Source: CAZCSK01 sp964501265 (GTDB lineage Bacteria; Actinomycetota; CADDZG01; JAHWKV01). Taken from it: a stretch of DNA of 17,821 bases. The notes below the pieces were generated by a model, which ran no database searches, was not told where the DNA came from, and saw only the letters and a program-made list of their open reading frames with translations. Within the stretch, counting starts at the first letter, position 1; each line of letters starts with the position of its first letter. Positions 1-7,396 of this stretch are shown in pieces. Position numbers and translations under genes: made by a program. Where the stretch lies: contig CAZCSK010000043.1 of NCBI GenBank assembly GCA_964501265.1, forward strand, positions 1 through 17,821, written 5' to 3'.

Positions 1-56
1 CGTCCGTCTGTGACGCGCGCCATGAAGCAAATGGCGCCAAAGAAAAGGAGACATCC

Positions 57-1892
57 ATGTGCGGAATTGTGGGTTACACCGGAGACAAGCCGGCTCTTCC
101 GATACTTCTCGATGGGCTGCAAACACTTGAGTACCGCGGCTATGACTCGGCCGGCGTCGCTCTGGTTGATGCGTCCGGGATTCAAGTTGTGCGAAGAGCG
201 GGCAAGGTCGCCGAACTTGTTGAAGCTGCTCAGAAACATTTGCAGCGAAGAGACGGGCTAGGAATTGGGCATACGCGTTGGGCCACGTGCGGAGCTCCAA
301 CGGAACCAAACGCTCACCCTCATCTTGATTGCACTGGGAGGATCGCACTGGTGCACAACGGGATCATCGAAAATCACGCGGCTCTGCGCGACCAACTAGG
401 AGCCGCAGGACACATTTTTCAATCAGAGACCGACACCGAGTGTCTGGTTCATCTGATCGAAGAGAACCTAGAGTCGGGGACATCCTTGCTCGACGCCACG
501 CGGCTGACGCTCGCTGAGGTGGAAGGTTCATACGCAGTCGCAGTGGTGGATGCGAATTCTCCCGGTGTCATCGTCGCCGCCTGCCGCGATGTGCCCCTGG
601 TCCTCGGCCCTGGAACCGGCGAGAATTTTGTGGCATCGGATGTTGTGGCGATCATGGAACACACTCGCAGTTTTATTCCCCTTTCCAGCGGGCAAATTGC
701 GGAAGTGACGCCATCGAGTTTGCGGGTCTTCGATTCTTCGGGGGCCGAACAGACCGTAAGACCTACACACATTTCGTGGGACCAAGCGGCCGCTGAGAAG
801 GAGGGCTACGCGCACTTCATGCTGAAGGAGATTCATGAGCAGCCGTCGGCCGTGCGTGAGACCCTTCGAGGTCGTTCGGACCAGGCAGGTCTCCTCATGC
901 TTGACGAATTGCGTATTGGTGACGAGGAAGTTCGCGGGATAGACAAAGTCTTTGTGGTGGCCTGCGGATCGTCCTTTCATGCGGGACTTGTGGCCAAGTA
1001 CGCGATAGAGCACTGGACGCGGCTCCCCGTTGAAATCGATGTCGCGAGCGAGTTTCGTTACAGAGACCCTGTTCTCGATTCGAGCACACTGGTAGTAGGC
1101 ATCTCACAGTCGGGTGAGACTGCAGATACTCTGGCGGCGGTTCGATACGCGCGGCAACAAGGCGCCAAGGTTGTTGCCATATCCAACGTCGTCGGATCCT
1201 CGATTACTCGTGAAGCCGATGCGGTGCTCTATACGCACGCGGGACTTGAAATCGGAGTAGCGGCAACCAAGACTTTGACCACTCAAATGACCGCTCTGTG
1301 GCTTCTAGCTCTTTGGATGGCGCAGGTGCTTGGCACGCGGAGCTTGGAGGAGAGTCGCGAACTTCTGGCGCGCTTGCATGAGATTCCGGGCCACATCGAA
1401 AGCGTCCTTTCCGACGCGACCGCCGTCCAGCGCCTCGCCAATCAATACCGCGACGCTTCGACGTTCTTGTTCATTGGCCGCGGTGTCGGATTCCCGGTCG
1501 CCTTGGAAGGGGCGCTCAAACTGAAGGAACTTTCGTACCTCCACGCCGAGGGCTTTGCAGCCGGCGAGATGAAGCACGGGCCGATCGCCCTAATCGAGAA
1601 AGGTGTGCCTGTGATAGCTGTCGCTACCGCTGCTCGGGTGCACGCGAAACTGCTCTCCAATGTCGAGGAGGCTAAGGCGCGCGGAGCAAGCATCATTGCC
1701 ATCGCCAACCCGGGTGACGCTGCCGTTGAGGCCCTTGCGGCTGACATGATCTGGGTGCCCGTGACTTCGGAGTTGCTCTCGCCGGTCGTCGATCTCATCC
1801 CGTTGCAACTGCTTGCCTATTACATCGCCACTGAACGAGGGCTGGATCCAGACAAGCCCCGCAATCTGGCGAAGTCTGTGACAGTGGAATGA
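57..1892 (+). CDS. glmS: glutamine-fructose-6-phosphate aminotransferase (isomerizing)
   Basis: GlmS makes glucosamine-6-phosphate from fructose-6-phosphate and glutamine in the cytoplasm, the first step toward UDP-GlcNAc for peptidoglycan. The 611-residue length is normal for the family. The ATG at 57 follows a good ribosome site (aaaaggaga), and the second codon is Cys, the N-terminal nucleophile of the glutaminase domain (CGIVGYTG, then LEYRGYDSAGVA near residues 26-37). The sugar isomerase half holds two SIS domains, the first from about residue 285 (VACGSSFHAG; later GISQSGETADT), the second from about residue 460 (GRGVGFPVALEGALKLKE, HAEGFAAGEMKHGP). The C-terminus PRNLAKSVTVE matches the conserved tail. 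No glmS ribozyme can be judged because only 56 bp upstream are present. The following 62 bp contain two small inverted repeats but no clear terminator, so read-through into the next gene is possible. Confidence 0.98.
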   Translation: MCGIVGYTGDKPALPILLDGLQTLEYRGYDSAGVALVDASGIQVVRRAGKVAELVEAAQKHLQRRDGLGIGHTRWATCGAPTEPNAHPHLDCTGRIALVHNGIIENHAALRDQLGAAGHIFQSETDTECLVHLIEENLESGTSLLDATRLTLAEVEGSYAVAVVDANSPGVIVAACRDVPLVLGPGTGENFVASDVVAIMEHTRSFIPLSSGQIAEVTPSSLRVFDSSGAEQTVRPTHISWDQAAAEKEGYAHFMLKEIHEQPSAVRETLRGRSDQAGLLMLDELRIGDEEVRGIDKVFVVACGSSFHAGLVAKYAIEHWTRLPVEIDVASEFRYRDPVLDSSTLVVGISQSGETADTLAAVRYARQQGAKVVAISNVVGSSITREADAVLYTHAGLEIGVAATKTLTTQMTALWLLALWMAQVLGTRSLEESRELLARLHEIPGHIESVLSDATAVQRLANQYRDASTFLFIGRGVGFPVALEGALKLKELSYLHAEGFAAGEMKHGPIALIEKGVPVIAVATAARVHAKLLSNVEEAKARGASIIAIANPGDAAVEALAADMIWVPVTSELLSPVVDLIPLQLLAYYIATERGLDPDKPRNLAKSVTVE

Positions 1893-1954
1893 ATACCGCT
1901 GGCCCGCAGGTGGCGGACTCCGCCCGAGGGGTTCCTCTATAGGACAATGGAGAC

Positions 1955-3406
1955 ATGAAGCCCGTTTTGACTCCCGCCGAAATGCGAGTGGCGGACGCCG
2001 CCGCTATCGCCGCGCTCGGGTCGTCAGTCGAGTTGATGAGGCGCGCAGGCGCTGCTGTCGGATGGGGGGCACTCAGGGTGCTGGGGAAAGCGTACGGCAA
2101 GCGAGTTACCGTTGTTTGCGGCAAGGGTAATAACGGCGGAGACGGACTGATCGCGGCTGAGTGGCTTGCCAGGCGGGGCGTCCACTGCACCATCGTTAAC
2201 GTGGAAGATCCGCGTATGTTGGGTCTCCTCGTTTCCGCTCTGAGCCGCTCTGACCTTGTGATCGACGCAATTGTTGGCACTGGCTTTCGAGGTCGCCTGG
2301 AAAGCGACATGGCCAAGGCGGTTGAACTTCTAAGCGAATCCCGCGTACCGACTGTTTCTATCGACATCCCATCGGGAGTCAATGGGGAGACCGGAGCGGT
2401 GGAGTCAGGGGCGGTGCGAGCCACTCGCACGGTAACCCTTGCCGCGCTGAAACCCGGGCTTCTTCTTCACCCTGGGGCCTCGTTCGCCGGAGAGATCGAG
2501 GTCGCGGACATTGGGATTGCGCCTGAACTGATGCCCACCGACCTGAACGTCGCGGAGCCTGAAGATGTGAGAGCCATGCTTGTTGGGCGTCCCGCGGATT
2601 CCAACAAAAGGAGCGTCGGAAAGGTGCTGGTAGTGGCGGGTTCTCCGGGAATGTCGGGGGCGGCCGTACTGGCGGCCAGCGGGGCATTGCGGGCGGGGGC
2701 AGGATTGGTGAAGCTTGCAGTACCGAATGGTCTTGCAGCCCTCGTCGACCGCAGCTTCCCTGAAGTTCTAGTTTGTGGGTTGGCCGAAACGGGAGACGGG
2801 GGGATCGAATCCTCGGCTGTCGGGCAAGTTGCCGAGCTGACGCTGGACCAAGATACAGTCGCGCTTGGGCCTGGAGTCGGCCGCGATGACGAGACGGCGG
2901 AGTTTGTTCGTAAGGCGCTGCATGTCATCGACAAGCCGTTGGTGCTCGACGCGGATGGGCTCAACGCTTTCGGCGAAGCAATTTCTGAGATCGCCCACCG
3001 CAAGAAACCCACGATACTCACTCCACACTCAGGCGAATTGGCGCGGCTTGTCGGCACGACCGCAGAGGAGATCGACGCAGACAGAATAGGTGCAGCGCGC
3101 GAGGCATCAAGAGTTTCGGGGGCGGTGGTCCTGTTGAAGGGGTCGCCCACAGTCATCGCAGATTCTAGCGGGCGAGTGATGCTTGTCGACACCGGGGGAC
3201 CATTGCTTTCAACTGCCGGGACGGGGGATGTTCTAACTGGGATCATCGCGGCCCTTGCCGCGCACTTGACCGCCTTCGATGCGGCATGGGTGGGCGCGCA
3301 TATTCATGGGCGTGCCGCGGATTTGCTCGCGCCGTCGTTTGGAGATCGAGGCATGATCGCAGGCGATCTCGTCGACGCTATCCCGCAAGCTATCGCCCAC
3401 CCATGA
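1955..3406 (+). CDS. nnrD: bifunctional NAD(P)HX epimerase / ADP-dependent NAD(P)HX dehydratase
   Basis: This is a metabolite-repair enzyme: the N-terminal YjeF_N (NnrE) domain epimerises damaged, hydrated NAD(P)H, and the C-terminal NnrD domain dehydrates it back to NAD(P)H using a nucleotide. The 483-residue length is typical of the fused form. NnrE occupies about residues 1-215 (GKGNNGGDG at 56-64, then DAIVGTGFRG and SIDIPSGVNGETG). NnrD fills the rest, with GSPGMSGAA, LVLDADGLNAFG, LTPHSGEL and the catalytic loop GTGD at 422-425. The ATG at 1955 lies just after a modest ribosome site (ggaga). The gene is 62 bp downstream of glmS, and its stop overlaps the alr start (ATGA). Neighbourhood with glmS and alr is common in actinobacteria, where acpS often lies between; no acpS is present here. 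Confidence 0.97.
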   Translation: MKPVLTPAEMRVADAAAIAALGSSVELMRRAGAAVGWGALRVLGKAYGKRVTVVCGKGNNGGDGLIAAEWLARRGVHCTIVNVEDPRMLGLLVSALSRSDLVIDAIVGTGFRGRLESDMAKAVELLSESRVPTVSIDIPSGVNGETGAVESGAVRATRTVTLAALKPGLLLHPGASFAGEIEVADIGIAPELMPTDLNVAEPEDVRAMLVGRPADSNKRSVGKVLVVAGSPGMSGAAVLAASGALRAGAGLVKLAVPNGLAALVDRSFPEVLVCGLAETGDGGIESSAVGQVAELTLDQDTVALGPGVGRDDETAEFVRKALHVIDKPLVLDADGLNAFGEAISEIAHRKKPTILTPHSGELARLVGTTAEEIDADRIGAAREASRVSGAVVLLKGSPTVIADSSGRVMLVDTGGPLLSTAGTGDVLTGIIAALAAHLTAFDAAWVGAHIHGRAADLLAPSFGDRGMIAGDLVDAIPQAIAHP

Positions 3407-4515
3407 CTTCGCAAGAACTCGATGTCTGGGCCGAGGTTGATCTCGGCGCAATCAAGCGAAACGTGGAGAGGATCGTCGCCTTCGTTGCGCCCTCCCGCGT
3501 TCTTGCGGTGGTCAAGGCGGATGGATATGGACATGGTGGACCGCAGGTGGCGCGCGCTGCCCTCGAAGGCGGCGCCGCGTGGCTGGGCGTTGCGCGGGTA
3601 GGTGAGGGGGAGGTTCTGCGCGATGCCGGCATCACGGATCCGGTGTTGCTCTTGGCCGAGCCTCCCCCGGCGCTGCGCCGCCGGGCCATGGACGCCGGAC
3701 TTACGCCCGCGCTCTACACCGCGGAGGCGGCGAAGGATTACTCCGCCGCATCGACATCGGGCCCGGTTGCCGTCCACGTCAAGATCGACACCGGTATGCA
3801 TCGCTACGGCGTTGCCCCCTCGCAGGGTAAGGAGTTCTTTCAACTTCTTGAGAAGCTAGAGGGGATCAGGGTCGAAGGCATATGGACTCATCTTGCCGTC
3901 GCAGAGGATCCGGCCAATCCAATGAATGCAGACCAGCATCAGGCGCTTCTCGACGTTATCGAGCAACTGGGATCTTTGGGCCATGGTCTGAGCCGGCATG
4001 TGTGCAACTCCGCAGCTGCGTTTAACTTCCCCGAGGCCCGCATGGATATGGTGCGGGTGGGGATATCCATTTACGGCATCAGTCCGTTCAGCGATGGGCA
4101 GGCTCCCGTCACGCTTGAACCCGCGCTCTGCCTGAAGTCCCGAGTGAGTCTGGTCAAGCGCCTTCCTGCTGGGGAAACTCTTTCGTATGGGGCGCATTAC
4201 CGATTGGCTAGCGACGCTTTTGTGGTCACGGTGCCGTGCGGTTATGCCGATGGGCTCCCGCGGGCTCTCGAGGGTCGCGGTGAGGTCCTGATACGAGGCA
4301 AGCGTTACAAGATCTCCGGAACGATCACAATGGACCACTTTCTCGTGGATGTCGGCGATGACGAGGTGGATGCAGGCGACGAGGTAGTCATCATCGGCCC
4401 ACAGGGCGACGATTCCATTTCCGCGCACGAGGTTGCCGCGAACCTCGGTACGATCCCGTACGAAGTCGTTTGCGGAATGAGCGCCCGAGTGCCGCGAATC
4501 TTTCACCAGAGCTGA
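3403..4515 (+). CDS. alr: alanine racemase
   Basis: Alr is a PLP enzyme that interconverts L- and D-alanine to supply peptidoglycan. The start is placed at the ATG at 3403, which overlaps the previous stop by 4 bp (ATGA) and gives a 370-residue protein of normal length; an in-frame start 117 bp upstream would lie inside the previous gene and add non-family sequence. The PLP lysine is K38 in VVKADGYGHGG, and the second catalytic base is Tyr262 in TLSYGAHY. Other family blocks are KIDTGMHRYG, HVCNSAAAF, RVGISIYG and GTITMDHFLVDVGD. The fold is an N-terminal TIM barrel (to about residue 240) and a C-terminal beta domain. The stop overlaps the start of the following hydrolase (TGATG), so the two are probably coupled. 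Confidence 0.98.
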   Translation: MTSQELDVWAEVDLGAIKRNVERIVAFVAPSRVLAVVKADGYGHGGPQVARAALEGGAAWLGVARVGEGEVLRDAGITDPVLLLAEPPPALRRRAMDAGLTPALYTAEAAKDYSAASTSGPVAVHVKIDTGMHRYGVAPSQGKEFFQLLEKLEGIRVEGIWTHLAVAEDPANPMNADQHQALLDVIEQLGSLGHGLSRHVCNSAAAFNFPEARMDMVRVGISIYGISPFSDGQAPVTLEPALCLKSRVSLVKRLPAGETLSYGAHYRLASDAFVVTVPCGYADGLPRALEGRGEVLIRGKRYKISGTITMDHFLVDVGDDEVDAGDEVVIIGPQGDDSISAHEVAANLGTIPYEVVCGMSARVPRIFHQS

Positions 4516-5555
4516 TGGCCAAGAAGAAGAGTCGCCGTCCCTCACCCACAACTATTGCTGTTGTGGCCGGCGCCGCGGCTCTGAGCGCGGGGGTTGGGAT
4601 TGCCACGAAAGTTCTGGCGTCGAGGGCTCGCTCGCGCCCGGACCCGTTTGCGCGGGAGCCGTACGGGCGGATCAAGCCCGATCGCCGCCTTTCTGTGGAG
4701 AGCCACGGCTCGGAATTAAATGTCGATGAGATCGGTCCGCAATCTTCGGAGTCAGGCGCCGTGTTTCTGCATGGCTTTTGTCTTGACAGGACCATCTGGC
4801 ACCACCAGATGACGGCGCTGAATTCGGGGCATCGGCATCTTTACTATGACGCTCGCCATCACGGGATGTCCGAAGGCGAGGGAGTGCCTACTGAGATGGC
4901 GCTTCTGGCGGCCGACTTGAAGGCAGTAGTCGACCAGAGTGGACTCAGCAGGATCGTGCTGGTGGGCCATTCGATGGGTGGTATGACGATGTTGGAGTTC
5001 TGCCGACAGTACCCCGACTATCTTGGCGAGCGGGTCAAGGGACTGGTTCTAGTCAACACCACCTACACGGATGCCTTGAAGACGGTCTTCGGTGCGGAAG
5101 TGATTGGACCCTTAGAGCGCGTGAGCGGCCAAACCTTCAAAGTAAGTCAGTCATCGCGTGCAAATGAACTGCTGTTTCGAGGAGGCGACTTCTCGTATCT
5201 GCTGGTCAAGATGTTTGGCTTTGGGCCCAGTCCATCTCCATCGCAGGTGGAATACGTGCAGCGTCTTCTCGCTTGCTTTCCCTCGCCGCCTCTAATCGAC
5301 ATGATGACGACGCTTCGCAACTTTGATGCAGAAGAGGCTCTCGCCAAGATCGATGTTCCCGTACTGATTGTCGCCGGTGGCGACGATCGAATTACAACGG
5401 TCCGCGCATCAAAGCGAATTGCCGAAGACATTGAGGATTCTCGCCTTGTCATATTTGATGACACGGGCCACATGTCGATGATGGAGCGCCCGGTCGAATT
5501 CAATGCGCTGCTCAGAGAGTTCTTCCAGACGTACCTCGGAGGTAGTATCTCGTAA
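4515..5555 (+). CDS. membrane-anchored alpha/beta hydrolase
   Basis: This is an alpha/beta-hydrolase-fold enzyme of unknown substrate. The start is the ATG at 4515, whose A is the last base of the alr stop; a start at 4470 would lie inside alr. It encodes 346 residues. A basic N-terminus (MAKKKSRRPS) precedes one hydrophobic segment at about 12-35, so the catalytic domain is probably tethered to the membrane. The oxyanion motif is FLHGFCLD. The nucleophile is Ser153 in GHSMGG, the acid is probably Asp291 in GGDDRIT, and the base is His319 in DTGHMSMMERP, so the triad is complete. An alpha/beta hydrolase between alr and tsaE is common in actinobacteria. Its stop overlaps the response regulator start (TAATG). 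Esterase, lipase or haloperoxidase-like activity are all possible; the sequence does not decide. Confidence 0.9.
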   Translation: MAKKKSRRPSPTTIAVVAGAAALSAGVGIATKVLASRARSRPDPFAREPYGRIKPDRRLSVESHGSELNVDEIGPQSSESGAVFLHGFCLDRTIWHHQMTALNSGHRHLYYDARHHGMSEGEGVPTEMALLAADLKAVVDQSGLSRIVLVGHSMGGMTMLEFCRQYPDYLGERVKGLVLVNTTYTDALKTVFGAEVIGPLERVSGQTFKVSQSSRANELLFRGGDFSYLLVKMFGFGPSPSPSQVEYVQRLLACFPSPPLIDMMTTLRNFDAEEALAKIDVPVLIVAGGDDRITTVRASKRIAEDIEDSRLVIFDDTGHMSMMERPVEFNALLREFFQTYLGGSIS

Positions 5556-6259
5556 TGCTTCGCGTGGTCCTGGCCGAGGACAACTACCTGATCAGGGAGG
5601 GGACCGTCGCGCTGCTTTCGGAAGTCGAAGATCTCGAGGTTGTTGCGGCGGTCTCCGACTTACCCTCACTGCTCGATGCCGTCGCCAAACTCAACCCGGA
5701 CGTTGTGATCACAGACATTCGAATGCCCCCAGGCCAGTCAAAAGAGGGGATCGAGGCGGCTAAACAGATTCGGGCGACGCACCCGAATATCGGCGTCCTC
5801 GTCCTATCTCAGTATGACGACGACGAGTACGCGCAAGCTTTGCTAAAGGACGGAGCAAAGGGTCTTGGCTATCTCTTGAAGGAGAGGGTGTCAAACATCG
5901 AGGAACTCGCCATCGCGCTCCGAGAGGTTGCTCGAGGAGGAACCGTCCTCGAGCCGAGGGTCGTCGAGGGGCTCGTCCAACGCAAAGAGAGAACTAAGCG
6001 CTCCCCCCTTGCCCGCATATCTGAAAGAGAGCGCGATGTGCTCGAACAGATGGCCCAAGGGAAGACCAACGCCGCGATCGCGAAGGCGCTCTTCCTCAGC
6101 GAGCGAGCGATAGAAAAGCACATTACCGCTCTCTTTCAAAAGCTAGATCTCTCCGAAGAGCCCGAGGTTCACCGGCGAGTGATGGCGGTTCTAACGTTCC
6201 TTAGGGAATCCTCAGGTTTCACCGCGGAATTTCTTGAGAAACTCGTTGAGGATGACTAG
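5555..6259 (+). CDS. NarL/FixJ (LuxR-HTH) response regulator, no kinase nearby
   Basis: This 234-residue two-component regulator binds DNA when its receiver is phosphorylated. Receiver residues are intact: the acidic pair E8/D9, phosphoacceptor Asp54 in VITDIRMPP, the switch Ser in VLVLSQYD, and the conserved Lys in YLLKERV. The signature DIRMPP...EG after the Asp is that of a NarL subgroup frequent in actinobacteria. A LuxR-type helix-turn-helix follows at about residues 150-205 (ISERERDVLEQMAQGKTNAAIA, then SERAIEKHI). About 30 extra residues end the protein. The start codon overlaps the hydrolase stop (TAATG), which implies translational coupling. No histidine kinase is in the window, so its partner is elsewhere or absent. 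The last 48 bp overlap the convergent nucleotidyltransferase gene on the other strand. Confidence 0.95.
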   Translation: MLRVVLAEDNYLIREGTVALLSEVEDLEVVAAVSDLPSLLDAVAKLNPDVVITDIRMPPGQSKEGIEAAKQIRATHPNIGVLVLSQYDDDEYAQALLKDGAKGLGYLLKERVSNIEELAIALREVARGGTVLEPRVVEGLVQRKERTKRSPLARISERERDVLEQMAQGKTNAAIAKALFLSERAIEKHITALFQKLDLSEEPEVHRRVMAVLTFLRESSGFTAEFLEKLVEDD

Positions 6260-6727
6260 GTGGCTGGCATCCTTCTCGCGGCCGGCGGCTCGTTTTGAAC
6301 GCACGATGTCGGCAACCGAAGCTACCGGTATCTTGATCCCAAAACGCTCTACAACTTGCACATCGCGAAGTAGATCGTCGTAGCCTTCGGTTCCGTCGGG
6401 GACGAACGATATATCGAGGGGTCCGAAGCTAGTCAGGAAGGTCATGGTCACCATTCCCGAAAACGTTCTTTCGTCCAACGGGATGTCTACCCCTTCATCC
6501 AGCCCAGGCGCGCGCAACTTCGCTTCGAGGTCTCTAAGAGCGCTTGCCAGCCGTTTCTTGTTCTCTGGGTCGCTAGAGGGCGTCACATCCAGATCTGCCG
6601 TGCGTGGAAGTGGAACCCCTTGCAAGATCGCAGCTACGCCTCCGATAACGAGGTACTTGACCTTTCGTCGGATCAGAGTTTCCAAGATTCGTTCGAAAGC
6701 CACTGGCGTCATCGACTCGTCGCTCAC
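6212..6727 (-). CDS. nucleotidyltransferase, likely toxin-like partner of the XRE regulator
   Basis: This 171-residue protein belongs to the minimal nucleotidyltransferase superfamily (AbiEii/DUF6036-like). The active-site pattern is visible: GG at 29-30 in YLVIGGVAAILQG, then RTADLDV with Asp45 and Asp47, and a third acidic residue Asp105 in FGPLDISF. In AbiE and MenT systems such proteins transfer nucleotides and act as toxins; whether this one does is inference. The GTG start at 6727 overlaps the stop of the upstream XRE gene (GTGA), so the two are translationally coupled. The C-terminus (VILNEFLKKFRGET) is encoded antisense to the last 16 codons of the response regulator, a 48-bp convergent overlap. 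A non-toxic tRNA- or metabolite-modifying role cannot be excluded. Confidence 0.8.
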   Translation of the reverse strand: MSDESMTPVAFERILETLIRRKVKYLVIGGVAAILQGVPLPRTADLDVTPSSDPENKKRLASALRDLEAKLRAPGLDEGVDIPLDERTFSGMVTMTFLTSFGPLDISFVPDGTEGYDDLLRDVQVVERFGIKIPVASVADIVRSKRAAGREKDASHLVILNEFLKKFRGET

Positions 6728-7092
6728 CTAGCGATGCTCCGCCTCGGAGGCCTCTTAGTAGTTTTCTTCATTGGGGTTGTTCGCTCTTGCTGAGCGATGT
6801 CGATGAGTTCGCGGTCCCGCTTGCGCCAAGCATCGATCACTTGGGAAGGAAGGTGGGACTCGTAGTGACGGATCCAATCGTCATGATCTTCCAGGGGCTC
6901 GATCCTGATCCGAAGATCCGAACCCGCAGCTCGGATGATGCGAGCCAGGTTGTCGAGTGAGGGAGATCGACGGCCCCCCTCGTAAGCAGCGATGGCCGCT
7001 TGGGAAGTGCTGGCGCTTCGCGCCAACTCACGTTGCGAAAGACCCTTCTGGTGTCTTGCCAACCGGATCAGATCTCCTGCCCACGTACCCAT
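6724..7092 (-). CDS. XRE-family helix-turn-helix regulator (probable antitoxin/autorepressor)
   Basis: This 122-residue DNA-binding protein has an XRE helix-turn-helix at about residues 6-60 (GLSQRELARSASTSQAAIAAYEGG, written here as its recognisable core SQRELARSASTSQAAIAAY). A middle segment (RIRIEPLEDHDDWIRHY) and a basic tail (MKKTTKRPPRRSIAR) follow. The ATG at 7092 lies 6 bp after a good -10 box (TATACT), so the mRNA may be leaderless. An AAAGGA also sits upstream at longer spacing. The gene comes first in a two-gene unit with the nucleotidyltransferase, the order expected for an antitoxin that represses its own operon. An inverted repeat upstream is a candidate operator. Without knowing the partner's activity the antitoxin label is inference. 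Confidence 0.85.
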   Translation of the reverse strand: MGTWAGDLIRLARHQKGLSQRELARSASTSQAAIAAYEGGRRSPSLDNLARIIRAAGSDLRIRIEPLEDHDDWIRHYESHLPSQVIDAWRKRDRELIDIAQQERTTPMKKTTKRPPRRSIAR

Positions 7093-7098
7093 AACCCA

Positions 7099-7104
7099 AG
7101 TATA
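7099..7104 (-). promoter_or_regulatory. putative -10 box of the XRE/nucleotidyltransferase operon
   Basis: On the minus strand the hexamer reads TATACT and is separated from the XRE ATG by 6 bp. That spacing would put transcription start at or next to the start codon, as in leaderless actinobacterial mRNAs. No good -35 hexamer is seen; its expected place is occupied by the inverted repeat at 7125-7142. Confidence 0.5.
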
Positions 7105-7124
7105 TCCTTTCCGGTGTCTATCTT

Positions 7125-7142
7125 GACATCGTTTTCGATATC
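7125..7142. promoter_or_regulatory. inverted repeat, candidate XRE operator
   Basis: The sequence gacatcg-tttt-cgatatc is a 7+4+7 inverted repeat with one mismatch. It lies about 20 bp upstream of the -10 box of the XRE operon, where binding by the XRE protein would block or modulate transcription. The role is inferred from position and symmetry only. Confidence 0.4.
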
Positions 7143-7273
7143 TTCTCGAAGCTTGCTGAGCATGTGCTTGAGAACTCTCACGAGCATCCGAGTCGTGGGT
7201 TAAGCGAGAATGCCTCTCACTCGAAGGCGGAGGAGGGAGTCGTGCTTGCGCATCAACCGGGCGGTCTCTTAGT

Positions 7274-7309
7274 GGGGGCTAACCGCACCCACGGGGGCGG
7301 GTAGCCCCC
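7274..7309. other. GC-rich hairpin in the 7093-7396 intergenic region
   Basis: gggggcta (7274-7281) pairs with tagccccc (7302-7309), and the 20-nt loop can pair further (ccc with ggg). Only three T residues follow on the plus strand, so it is at best a weak terminator; it could also sit in the 5' leader of the downstream secreted-protein gene. The rest of this ~300-bp gap holds the XRE promoter region; I see no further gene in it. Confidence 0.4.
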
Positions 7310-7396
7310 TTTAGAAGTGCGGCCTCCACGGTTCAAAGAGCAGGTTTCCGGAGCCATAATCGCCTCATAGCTTGTCCAAACGAGAAGGAGACCGAA

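Noticed and set aside
10..261. 83-codon open frame overlapping the glmS start
   Set aside because: It lies mostly inside glmS in another frame and has no family features. The first 56 bp probably hold only the glmS leader.
2467..3246. 259-codon open frame antisense to the NAD(P)HX repair gene
   Set aside because: Ser/Pro/Thr-rich shadow translation, no start signals; the plus-strand gene is certain.
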